From: Methanolinea sp. | GTDB taxonomy: Archaea; Halobacteriota; Methanomicrobia; Methanomicrobiales; Methanospirillaceae | Length of the DNA stretch: 64,000 nucleotides | Reading direction: 5' to 3' | NCBI GenBank assembly: GCA_024518585.1 | Contig: JANIHI010000001.1 | Coordinates: forward strand, 62,001 to 126,000 | Part shown: positions 39,636 through 47,938 of the stretch, piece after piece | How the letters are laid out: the number at the start of each line of letters is the position of its first letter | Position numbering within the stretch: the first letter of the stretch is position 1 | Notes under the pieces: model-generated | What the model saw: only the letters and a program-made list of their open reading frames with translations | The model's database searches: none | What the model was told of the DNA's origin: nothing | Program-made: the position numbers and the translations under genes

Positions 39636-40349
39636 ATGGATGATCCGGGACCATGCAGGATCATGCAAAGAAAATGTCATTCAAGAGCACTCACATTTTT
39701 CATCAGTTGCCTCTGCCTCCTCGTGATTTTCTCTCCGGTGGGGGGAGCAGAAACAGGCCCGCAACCGCTGATACCCCATTCCTTCTACGGCAGCGTGACT
39801 GCAGCCGGGTCCCCGGTCCCTGCCGGTGTGCTGGTTGAGGCCCACGGCGAGGGTGTGAAGACAGGAATTGCAGGAAATCCCGTTTACTCGCACGAGGGCT
39901 CATTCGGGTCTCCCGATCCCTTCAAGCAGCGCCTCGAGGTCCAGGGAGACATTCTCCCGGGAACCAGCATATCATTCTCTGTCGGGGGAATCCCTGCAGA
40001 ACTCCAGGTCCTGGGTCGGGAAGGGGAGTGGCTGGTCAGCTATCCCTATACCCCTGGCTCTGTCACCGAACTTGCCCTTCGTGTCGCGGTTCCTGTCACA
40101 CCTGACCCCCGCTACCACGAGACCGAGGCAGAGACCCTGCCACGCTCCCCTGTCACCAGCACACCGGGGGGCGGTATCAACCCATCGCAGGGAACTATGA
40201 TGGGACTTGTCATTGTCCTTGTCCTCCTCGGTGGACTGGCCTACGTGCTGGGGAGACGTGCAGAGAGAACGAAAAAGGGGCAGGAACAAAAAGAAGGGCC
40301 GGGAGAGTCACAAAAAGAAGAAACCGGGCCGGGCCGGGACCGGGAGTGA
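39636..40349 (+). CDS. Secreted/membrane-anchored protein of unknown function
   Basis: Signal-like N-terminus, SFYGSVTAAGSPVPAGVLVEAHGEGVKTG beta-rich domain, C-terminal TM. Confidence 0.7.
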   Translation: MDDPGPCRIMQRKCHSRALTFFISCLCLLVIFSPVGGAETGPQPLIPHSFYGSVTAAGSPVPAGVLVEAHGEGVKTGIAGNPVYSHEGSFGSPDPFKQRLEVQGDILPGTSISFSVGGIPAELQVLGREGEWLVSYPYTPGSVTELALRVAVPVTPDPRYHETEAETLPRSPVTSTPGGGINPSQGTMMGLVIVLVLLGGLAYVLGRRAERTKKGQEQKEGPGESQKEETGPGRDRE

Positions 40350-40483
40350 GCTCTCCCCATCCCATCATTATATATATCGGGAACAGGGAATGGGAGAGGG
40401 AGGAAATGCACGGTATTCTTCGTCATTTCGACCGCCGGGAAATCACCTCCCTCACCGAGAGGGTGTCCGGCCGGGATACCTGT

Positions 40484-40553
40484 TGAATGACCCATGACCG
40501 CCGTGCGGTCGGGTAAAACGTCGAAAAAAATCACGGAGTGATTTTCATTGAAA
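40484..40553 (+). repeat. Interspersed hairpin repeat R2, copy 4
   Basis: GAATGACCCATGACCGCCGTGCGGTCGGGTAAAACGTCGAAAAAAATCACGGAGTGATTTTCATTGAAA; second stem sequence altered but still pairs. Confidence 0.8.
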
Positions 40554-40573
40554 TCCAGCAGGAGTAGGAGTCC

Positions 40574-43060
40574 ATGGAAGTGAACCGGAAATATCTGCTT
40601 GTCCTGGTCTGTCTCTCTCTCATCACTTCCTGCTTCCCCGCGCAGGTGATCGCCGGCCCTGGCCTCGGGGGAGGGGACGACCCCCGTGGAATGTGGACGA
40701 ACGTGAGCGATCCTTTTCCTGGTGTCACCAACTACCACGAATGGATTCCAGTGCCGACCCTGGCGCAGGGTACCTCGGCTGATCTCAATATCTCTCAGAA
40801 GAGGACGGACGTCAAATCTCTTCTGAAAAATATGACTTTTCCTACATCTCGCATGATTGGGGGGAATAATACCTCCTTCCCTGTTTCAGAAGAGATGGAA
40901 AGGAGCATTGAGGAGGCAAGGGAGGCCATTTCACATTACAGGACAGCACCTGTCAATCCCCGTTTCAAAGAGGCCATTGCACGATTAAAGTCACTCAACG
41001 CTTCCATTCCCCACGGGGACGATAATTCCCTTGGATTGATCCCTTCCCCGATTGATGTTGTTTACCTGACGTCTCTTTCAAATGCGGATACCCTGACCGT
41101 CGAGGTCGCGTCGAATCCCGTGGCCACGTCTGCATGGAGCCCCTCCTCTTCTGCTTCCCCAACGCAGTACAGGTTCGACCTCCGGGCCGCCGGAAGGGTC
41201 ACCCCCGTGAAGGAACAGGGGCAGTGCGGGGCCTGCTGGGCATTTTCAACCTATGGATCACTCGAGTCCACGAACCTCCCCGGGAATGCGTGGGATTTTT
41301 CAGAGAATAACATGAAAAATACCCATGGTTTCGATATTTCCCCCTGCCTTGGGGGAAATTACCTGATGTCCACCGCGTACCTCGCCCGCTGGTCGGGTCC
41401 TGTCAGCGAATCGTCCGATCCCTACCAGGACTCAAGCAGCAGGTCACCCCAGAATGCCCCCATTGTTGCGCACGTGCAGGAGGTCACCTTCCTGCCACCC
41501 CGGACTGCGCCCCTCGATAATGCCCTCCTCAAGCAGGCAATCAGCGGGAATGGCGCCGTATACTCATCGATACGGTGGGAAAAGCAGTACTATTCTGCAC
41601 CCACGTATTCCTACTACTATCCCGGGTCCTCGGTCCAGAACCACGCAGTTACCATCGTCGGGTGGGATGATACCTACAGTCGCACAAATTTTGTCACCCC
41701 TCCCCCGGGCGACGGTGCCTTCATCGTGAAGAACAGCTGGGGGGACGACTGGGGAGAGGGGGGTTATTTCTATGTCTCGTACTATGATTCCCTCATCGGG
41801 AGGGAACTCATCCAGTTCTTCTCTGAACCTGCCGGCAACTACGACAGGGTCTACAGCTACGACCCCCTCGGCTGGGTGACGAGTGTGGGGTCGGGGGCAG
41901 AGACTGCGTATGCTGCAAATATCTTTTCTGCAGCCGGGACCGAGGAACTGGAAGCGGTCAGCTTCTATACCCCGGTCAGGGGTTCTTCCTACCAGGTCGA
42001 GGTCAGCAGGAACCCGGGAAATGGAGTCCGGGGGAGTTCTTCCCAGGTCGTTGCCATTGGCACGGTACCCTTTGCCGGGTACCATACCGTCACACTGGAT
42101 ACCCCTGTTTCCCTCGCGAAGGGAGAGAAATTTTCGGTTATCGTGAAGCTCACCACGCCGGGATACGGCTACCCCATTGCCGTTGAATGCCCGCTCTCTG
42201 GCTATTCATCCCGTGCAAGTGCCCGTTCGGGTGAGAGCTTTGTGAGTGGTGACGGCCAGTCCTGGACGGACATGACAAAAATTGTCCCCGGCGGCAATGC
42301 CTGCATCAAGGCATTCACACGGGCAAGGAACGAACCAACACCGAAACCTACACCAACGCCTGTCCCAACGACTCCTCTATCGCCATTCTCTTCAAAAGTG
42401 GACCGGACACCACCGGCGATTACCATCACCTCACCACGCCTGATGGCAACCTATTCACCCGGCGACACCATCCCGGTCGCATGGACGATTACGGATAGTG
42501 GTGGTGTCTCCACCATCAAGGTCGAATACTCGGCAGATAACGGGAATACCTGGTCTCTCCTTTATTCCGGCACTGCATCAACCGGTTCATGCTCGCTGAC
42601 CATTCCGGAAAATTTCAAGGGGAAGGTGGTTATCCGCATCAGTGCCACCGATAGAGCGGGCAATGCAGGGTCAGCATCACGGAGTGTCAGCGTCGCATCT
42701 CAGGCAGGGTCCTTTTCGGGAGGCGTCCCGGGGATAAAGGTGCCTGCACCAAGGACTGTCACCGAAAGGGAGGCCACCCCCTCTCCCATCGCAAGGGATA
42801 AAATTGCCCCCAGTCTGGGTCAGAACATGACATTCACCAGCTCGGTTGGGGTTACCCAACGGGGAAACGACCAGGAGTCTTTTCCGGTTGCAGTACTACA
42901 GGTGGCTCCCCCGTCCTCTTCTTTCGGAACGGCGGAGACACGCAAAAAAGGTCCCGATCGAGGAAAATTATTCCCTGACGGATGGAAACCCGGCCCCGTC
43001 CCATCCGGACTGGTCACGCCTGGCGTCACTCACCCTCCCTCATCTTTGACAGTGACCTGA
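40574..43060 (+). CDS. Secreted papain-like (C1A) cysteine protease with Pro/Thr linker and Ig-like domain
   Basis: Signal peptide; VTPVKEQGQCGACWAFSTYGSLES, QNHAVTIVGWDD, FIVKNSWGDDWGEGGYFYVSY; PTPKPTPTPVPTTPLSP linker. Confidence 0.95.
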   Translation: MEVNRKYLLVLVCLSLITSCFPAQVIAGPGLGGGDDPRGMWTNVSDPFPGVTNYHEWIPVPTLAQGTSADLNISQKRTDVKSLLKNMTFPTSRMIGGNNTSFPVSEEMERSIEEAREAISHYRTAPVNPRFKEAIARLKSLNASIPHGDDNSLGLIPSPIDVVYLTSLSNADTLTVEVASNPVATSAWSPSSSASPTQYRFDLRAAGRVTPVKEQGQCGACWAFSTYGSLESTNLPGNAWDFSENNMKNTHGFDISPCLGGNYLMSTAYLARWSGPVSESSDPYQDSSSRSPQNAPIVAHVQEVTFLPPRTAPLDNALLKQAISGNGAVYSSIRWEKQYYSAPTYSYYYPGSSVQNHAVTIVGWDDTYSRTNFVTPPPGDGAFIVKNSWGDDWGEGGYFYVSYYDSLIGRELIQFFSEPAGNYDRVYSYDPLGWVTSVGSGAETAYAANIFSAAGTEELEAVSFYTPVRGSSYQVEVSRNPGNGVRGSSSQVVAIGTVPFAGYHTVTLDTPVSLAKGEKFSVIVKLTTPGYGYPIAVECPLSGYSSRASARSGESFVSGDGQSWTDMTKIVPGGNACIKAFTRARNEPTPKPTPTPVPTTPLSPFSSKVDRTPPAITITSPRLMATYSPGDTIPVAWTITDSGGVSTIKVEYSADNGNTWSLLYSGTASTGSCSLTIPENFKGKVVIRISATDRAGNAGSASRSVSVASQAGSFSGGVPGIKVPAPRTVTEREATPSPIARDKIAPSLGQNMTFTSSVGVTQRGNDQESFPVAVLQVAPPSSSFGTAETRKKGPDRGKLFPDGWKPGPVPSGLVTPGVTHPPSSLTVT

Positions 43061-43106
43061 TCCACGAAGCCTATGAGGAACGAATGCCAAACATGGCATA
43101 GGTAAG

Positions 43107-44096
43107 ATGACTGCGCAGACCCCTGCCAAAGGATGTGTCACGTGCCACGAGGGCGCAAAGATGGTCCTCTTTATTACCGGCATCTGTCGGCGGTCGTGCT
43201 GGTACTGTCCCCTCTCCATCGGTCGAAAAGGCAGGGACACGATATTTGCAAATGAGACACCGGTCAATTCCCCAGGAGAGGCCCTCTCCATCGCACGCAT
43301 GATGGATGCCCTGGGAACAGGCGTTACGGGGGGAGAACCGTTTCTCGTGCTCGAGAGGGTCATTCTCTTTTGCAGGGAACTGAAGTCTGCATTCGGCCCG
43401 GGACACCACATTCACCTCTATACCGGGGAAGCACCGGGCAGGGATCAGCTCTCTCTCCTCACCGGCCTCGTCGACGAGATCCGCATCCATCCCCCTCCCG
43501 ATACCTGGGCTGATATCAGGGATAGTCCCTATGCAGAATCGGTTGCAATAGCCCGGGAAATGGGATTTTCCGCCGGTTTCGAGGTCCCCTCACTGCCTGG
43601 TATCGAGGCACTTGCCCCGGTCCTTCCACTTCTTGACTTCCTCAATATCAACGAGCTCGAATGGGGAGAGAGCAATGCGGACGCGATGAGAGAAAAGGGA
43701 CTGGAACTTTCCGATGGCGTCCATAATGCCGTGAAGGGGGCATGGGAGTGGGCGCGCCCCCTGATTCACCATCCAAAAGTTCACTTCTGCTCCTCGCGTT
43801 TCAAGGACTCGGTCCAGCTCAGGAAACGTCTGATCAGGATTGCCCGGAATACCGCCCGCCCCTTTGACCATGTCACGGATGACGGGACTATCGTGTACGG
43901 ACTGATACAAAACGGTGGAATTCTTCCCGCGGTCGTTCAAACCCTCGATGAAGGGTCCTACGAGGTAAGGGATGGGGCCATCGAGACGTTCTGGTGGGTT
44001 GTCAGCGAGTTTGCGGGGGAGATTGCCGGCGAAAAAAGCATCATCGAGAGGTATCCCAACAGGGGGATCATCGTGGAGGTGACACCTGTCCCATGA
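43107..44096 (+). CDS. Radical SAM protein, function unknown
   Basis: FITGICRRSCWYCPLS (CX3CX2C) and TGVTGGEPFLVLER. Confidence 0.9.
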   Translation: MTAQTPAKGCVTCHEGAKMVLFITGICRRSCWYCPLSIGRKGRDTIFANETPVNSPGEALSIARMMDALGTGVTGGEPFLVLERVILFCRELKSAFGPGHHIHLYTGEAPGRDQLSLLTGLVDEIRIHPPPDTWADIRDSPYAESVAIAREMGFSAGFEVPSLPGIEALAPVLPLLDFLNINELEWGESNADAMREKGLELSDGVHNAVKGAWEWARPLIHHPKVHFCSSRFKDSVQLRKRLIRIARNTARPFDHVTDDGTIVYGLIQNGGILPAVVQTLDEGSYEVRDGAIETFWWVVSEFAGEIAGEKSIIERYPNRGIIVEVTPVP

Positions 44097-44869
44097 TCAG
44101 GGGCCTTCTCTTCTCACTCTACGAGAAGATTGTCCGGATGCAATGCCGGCACATTCCCTCCCACATCGCCATCATCCAGGACGGGAACAGGAGGTTTGCA
44201 CGGGCCGAGAACCTGCCCCGGTCCCTTGGGCACAGGGCGGGCGCAGACCGGACTGAGGAGATGCTTGACTGGGCAAGGGAACTTGGGATCAGGCACATCA
44301 CCCTCTACTCCTTTTCAACCGAGAACTTCCAGAGAGATTCCGAGGAGGTGAAGGATCTCTTTGCACTTTTCAAGGAGAAGTTCCTTGCAGTCCCCCGGGA
44401 TCCCCGTGTCCACCGGGAGGGGATTCGCCTGCAAGTCGTCGGTGACAGGTCACTCCTCCCGGAAGACCTGCGCAACGTCATAGAAATGGCGGAGGGGTCA
44501 ACGCGGGAGTATACAGGATATTTCCTCAACGTGGCCCTCGCGTACGGGGGCAGGAACGAGATCGTCCAGGCTGCCCGGCGCATCCTGGAGGGTGTTACCC
44601 GGGGTGACTACGACATCTCGGACATTACCCCAAAACTTGTGGAAATACACCTCCACGAGGGGCATACCATCCCCCCTGTTGACCTCATCATCCGGACAGG
44701 AAACGAGTACCGGACATCCAATTTTCTCCCCTGGCTTGCAAACGGGCACGAGAGTGCGGTCTATTTCTGCGCACCCTACTGGCCCCGGTTCCGGAAGCTC
44801 GACCTCCTCCGGGCTATCAGGACGTATTCGCAGAGGGTGGAAGCGTCCCTTTCCCTTCATCTCCCCTAA
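44093..44869 (+). CDS. uppS: Polyprenyl diphosphate synthase (cis-prenyltransferase, UppS family)
   Basis: HIAIIQDGNRRFARAENLPRSLGHRAGADR, LYSFSTENFQR, DLIIRTGNEYRTSNFLPW; start overlaps upstream stop by 4 nt. Confidence 0.95.
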   Translation: MIRGLLFSLYEKIVRMQCRHIPSHIAIIQDGNRRFARAENLPRSLGHRAGADRTEEMLDWARELGIRHITLYSFSTENFQRDSEEVKDLFALFKEKFLAVPRDPRVHREGIRLQVVGDRSLLPEDLRNVIEMAEGSTREYTGYFLNVALAYGGRNEIVQAARRILEGVTRGDYDISDITPKLVEIHLHEGHTIPPVDLIIRTGNEYRTSNFLPWLANGHESAVYFCAPYWPRFRKLDLLRAIRTYSQRVEASLSLHLP

Positions 44870-44905
44870 ATCAGGGCGGGCTTTTTTATCGGGGAAAGAG
44901 TGCAC

Positions 44906-45550
44906 TCACCGGCCGAAGCGGCGCACCCGGGACTGGTAGTCGCGAAGTGCACGGAGAAAATCTGTTTTTCTGAAAAAAATCCAGTTAACGTCAGAAAAGA
45001 ACAATTCCGAGTAGACCGACTGCCAGATGAGAAAATCTGTCAGGTGACTGCCGCCCGTCTTGATGACAAGGTCAGGGGTGTAGCGGAAGGTAAGGTGTTC
45101 CTCGATGGTCTTTTCCGTGACCTGTGAGGGGGGTATCCCTTCGGCAGCAATGCGGCGGATGCACTCGGCAATCTCTTCCCTCCCGCTCTTTCCCACCGCG
45201 ATGGAGACCGGCATCCCGGTACCAGATGCCCGTGTCTCATCGTTCCAGTGCAGGACAAGGAGAGCAAATCGTGAAATTTCTTCAAAGACGGTGAATAAAG
45301 GAAGAATTTCACGGGGGTCAGGCGTGCTGATGTGGAATGTGACGCCCTCGATCTGCGTCCCCCCGTGGGGCCGGCCGGCCCTCCGTGCTGCCTCCTGAAC
45401 GGTCAAGGACACGTCGGCGCACCAGCGGGTGACCTCGACGATTTTGTGGGGGGCATCCTTTGCCTCCTGCCCGGTTATCATGAAACACACGTGGGAAGGC
45501 AGGGTCTCGATGCGGGAGAGGAGGTGCCTCTCGTAGAGCCACCGGATCAC
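44906..45550 (-). CDS. Divergent cis-prenyltransferase paralog lacking the catalytic DGN motif
   Basis: GTG start overlapping the PolX stop; HVCFMITGQEAKDAP in place of HIAxxxDGNRR; C-terminus DLVIKTGGSHLTDFLIWQSVYSELFFSDVNWIFFRKTDFLRALRDYQSR matches UppS. Confidence 0.82.
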   Translation of the reverse strand: MIRWLYERHLLSRIETLPSHVCFMITGQEAKDAPHKIVEVTRWCADVSLTVQEAARRAGRPHGGTQIEGVTFHISTPDPREILPLFTVFEEISRFALLVLHWNDETRASGTGMPVSIAVGKSGREEIAECIRRIAAEGIPPSQVTEKTIEEHLTFRYTPDLVIKTGGSHLTDFLIWQSVYSELFFSDVNWIFFRKTDFLRALRDYQSRVRRFGR

Positions 45551-47229
45551 GATGCCCACTCCAGGAGTTCCTTTTGCCCCATGCAGTTGAGGAGAACTTC
45601 GGGTGTCGCCCATCCCCTCCGGCAGAGACCGACACCATACCGGATCCAGGCGAGTTCGGACGCCTCATGGGCATCGGTGCCAAGGGAAACCTTCACGCCA
45701 CGGTCAACAGCCTCCCTGATGGAGGTGTCATCGATGTCCATCCGATAGGGAGATGCATTGCATTCAAGGGCCTTCCCATGCGTGGCGGCCGCTTCGATGA
45801 CCCTGTGCATATCGATGGCAAAAGGCTCCCGTTCCCCGATCAGCCGACCGGTCGGGTGGCCGAGGATGTCGACGTGTTCGTTCTCAAGCGCGGTGATGAC
45901 CCGCCGGGTCATGACATCCTGGTCCTTCGAGAATGCCGAATGGACCGATCCCACGACGATGTCAAGGTCGGCAAGGACGCGGGACGGCAGTCCGGGGGTA
46001 CCGTCGGCAAGGATATCGACTTCTATCCCGTGCAGGACCTGGCAGGAGGAGGATCGGTTGACAAGCTCGATCTCGTGGGCCTGCTTCCGAATTGCCTCCT
46101 CGTCGAGGCCGTGGGCGATCCCGAGGCTCGCGGAATGGTCGGTGCAGAGGATGTAGGCATACCCACGCCCCTCGCCGGCCCTGGCCAGTCCCGCAATATC
46201 CATGTGCCCGTCGCTCCACGCGCTGTGGACGTGGAGGTCTCCCCTGATCTCGTTCTCCTCGACGAGCCGGGGGAGGGTGTGTGAGAATGCCGCCTGGATC
46301 TCTCCCCAGTCCTCGCGCAGTTCGGGAACGATGTAGTCCATACCAAGGAAAGAAAAGATCTCTTCTTCCCTGGCAAAGGAATGGACCTTTCCCCTGGCAG
46401 GGTCCTCGATCCCGTACTCGTTGAGCTTCTGGCCCTTCGCGAGCGCGATCTCACGGAGGCGGATGTTGAATGCCTTTGACCCCGTGAGGTAGAGGAGCAT
46501 TGCCCCGCACTTGTTGCGTTCGACGAAACGCACGTCGATCCGTGTATTCCTGAACCGGAACGACGTCTTCTTGTCCCCCTCGTCGAGGACTTCCTCAGCA
46601 ATCTTCCGGATGCGGGAGTTGACGGACGGGGGAGAGTCCACGGTGACGATGTCGATGTCACCGATTGTACTCTTCTTCCGGCGGTAGCTCCCTGCAACCG
46701 CGAAAGTGCCCTCTGCAAACACGCCCCTGACCCCCTCGATAACCTGGTCGGCAAAAAGCCGCGTCATCCGGCCGCGGGGCTGGCGGAAGGCTGCAATTGC
46801 CGCAAGGAAGGCCTCCTCCTTCCGGGGGCCAAACCCCTTGACTGCCCGTATCCTGTGGCCCCGTGCAGCACGCTCGAGGTCGTCGATGCTCTGGATATTG
46901 AGCTTCTTCCAGAGGGTCTTGATCGTCTTTGGCCCGACGCCGTCAAGGGCAAGCATCCCGATGAGAGAGGGGGGAACCTTTGATCGGGCCTCCTCGAGCT
47001 CGTGGAATGTCCCGGTCGCGATGATCTCCCTGACCTTTTTTGCAATAGCCGTCCCGACCCCGGGTACTGCCTCGAGCTCCCCGGGCGAGAGGGTCCCGAC
47101 CGGGACACCGAGCCTCTCGATGCTCTCGGCCGCCCGGCGGTATGCCCGGACCTTGAAGGGGTTCTCGTCGAGAATCTCGAGGATCTCACCCATGAGGCTG
47201 AGCTTTTCTGCGACCTCCCGGTTTGACAT
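45547..47229 (-). CDS. polX: PolX-type DNA polymerase with C-terminal PHP domain
   Basis: HhH (LDGVGPKTIKTLWKKL), GSYRRKKSTIGDIDIV polymerase X motif, PHP (GDLHVHSAWSDG, ILCTDHS, HPTGRLIGER). Confidence 0.95.
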   Translation of the reverse strand: MSNREVAEKLSLMGEILEILDENPFKVRAYRRAAESIERLGVPVGTLSPGELEAVPGVGTAIAKKVREIIATGTFHELEEARSKVPPSLIGMLALDGVGPKTIKTLWKKLNIQSIDDLERAARGHRIRAVKGFGPRKEEAFLAAIAAFRQPRGRMTRLFADQVIEGVRGVFAEGTFAVAGSYRRKKSTIGDIDIVTVDSPPSVNSRIRKIAEEVLDEGDKKTSFRFRNTRIDVRFVERNKCGAMLLYLTGSKAFNIRLREIALAKGQKLNEYGIEDPARGKVHSFAREEEIFSFLGMDYIVPELREDWGEIQAAFSHTLPRLVEENEIRGDLHVHSAWSDGHMDIAGLARAGEGRGYAYILCTDHSASLGIAHGLDEEAIRKQAHEIELVNRSSSCQVLHGIEVDILADGTPGLPSRVLADLDIVVGSVHSAFSKDQDVMTRRVITALENEHVDILGHPTGRLIGEREPFAIDMHRVIEAAATHGKALECNASPYRMDIDDTSIREAVDRGVKVSLGTDAHEASELAWIRYGVGLCRRGWATPEVLLNCMGQKELLEWAS

Positions 47230-47366
47230 CTCCGGATTCAGGCAGGCACCCCCTCCCGTTCACCAGATCATCATCTCCCCAAATCTACATAGTCATTCGC
47301 TTTTGAGGGGAGGAAAAACCGAAGAGTACTTTTCGGAAATAGGGGAGGGAAAAAAAGAAGGTGATG

Positions 47367-47921
47367 TCAGATGTGCTGGTCTATATCCTTGAGGAGCTGC
47401 TTGATGTCGATCCAGATGATCAGCTCGTTGACCTCTTTCTCTTTCTCCTTGGCCTTCTTCTTGATGATACCGAGTATCCAGTTGTCCTCGCCGACTTCCG
47501 CCGCAGACTTCGTGTCCACGTCCTTTATATCAAAGGTCGAGACCGAGAGGACGTCGTCGACCATGATGCCAATCTTTGACTTCGTGTTCTTCTCGTCGAG
47601 GACGATGATCCGGCAGCTCTCTTCCGGCTGGGTGGATGCCTCGGCGATGTTCATCCTCTCCTTGAGGTCTATGATGGTCGTTATCTCGCCGCGAAGGTCA
47701 ATGATTCCCTTGATGAAGGAGGGCGTATTCGGAAGCTTCGTGATCGTCGTGTACTCCACGACCTCCTTGACGTCAAAGAGATCGATGGCAAAATGCTCCC
47801 GCCCGAGGAGAAATTCAACGACCTGGAGGGTGTTTCCACTCCCCCCGGCACCGGCTCCTGCCCGCCTCTCCTGTCCCCCGGCCGTCTTTTCCATAGTTTC
47901 CCCGCTTTCTTTCTGCGTCAT
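47367..47921 (-). CDS. cheW: Chemotaxis coupling protein CheW
   Basis: VVEFLLGREHFAIDLFDVKEVVEYTTITKLPNTPSFIKGIIDLRGEITTIIDLKERM. Confidence 0.95.
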   Translation of the reverse strand: MTQKESGETMEKTAGGQERRAGAGAGGSGNTLQVVEFLLGREHFAIDLFDVKEVVEYTTITKLPNTPSFIKGIIDLRGEITTIIDLKERMNIAEASTQPEESCRIIVLDEKNTKSKIGIMVDDVLSVSTFDIKDVDTKSAAEVGEDNWILGIIKKKAKEKEKEVNELIIWIDIKQLLKDIDQHI

Positions 47922-47938
47922 GGTCCTGGCCCCGCAGG

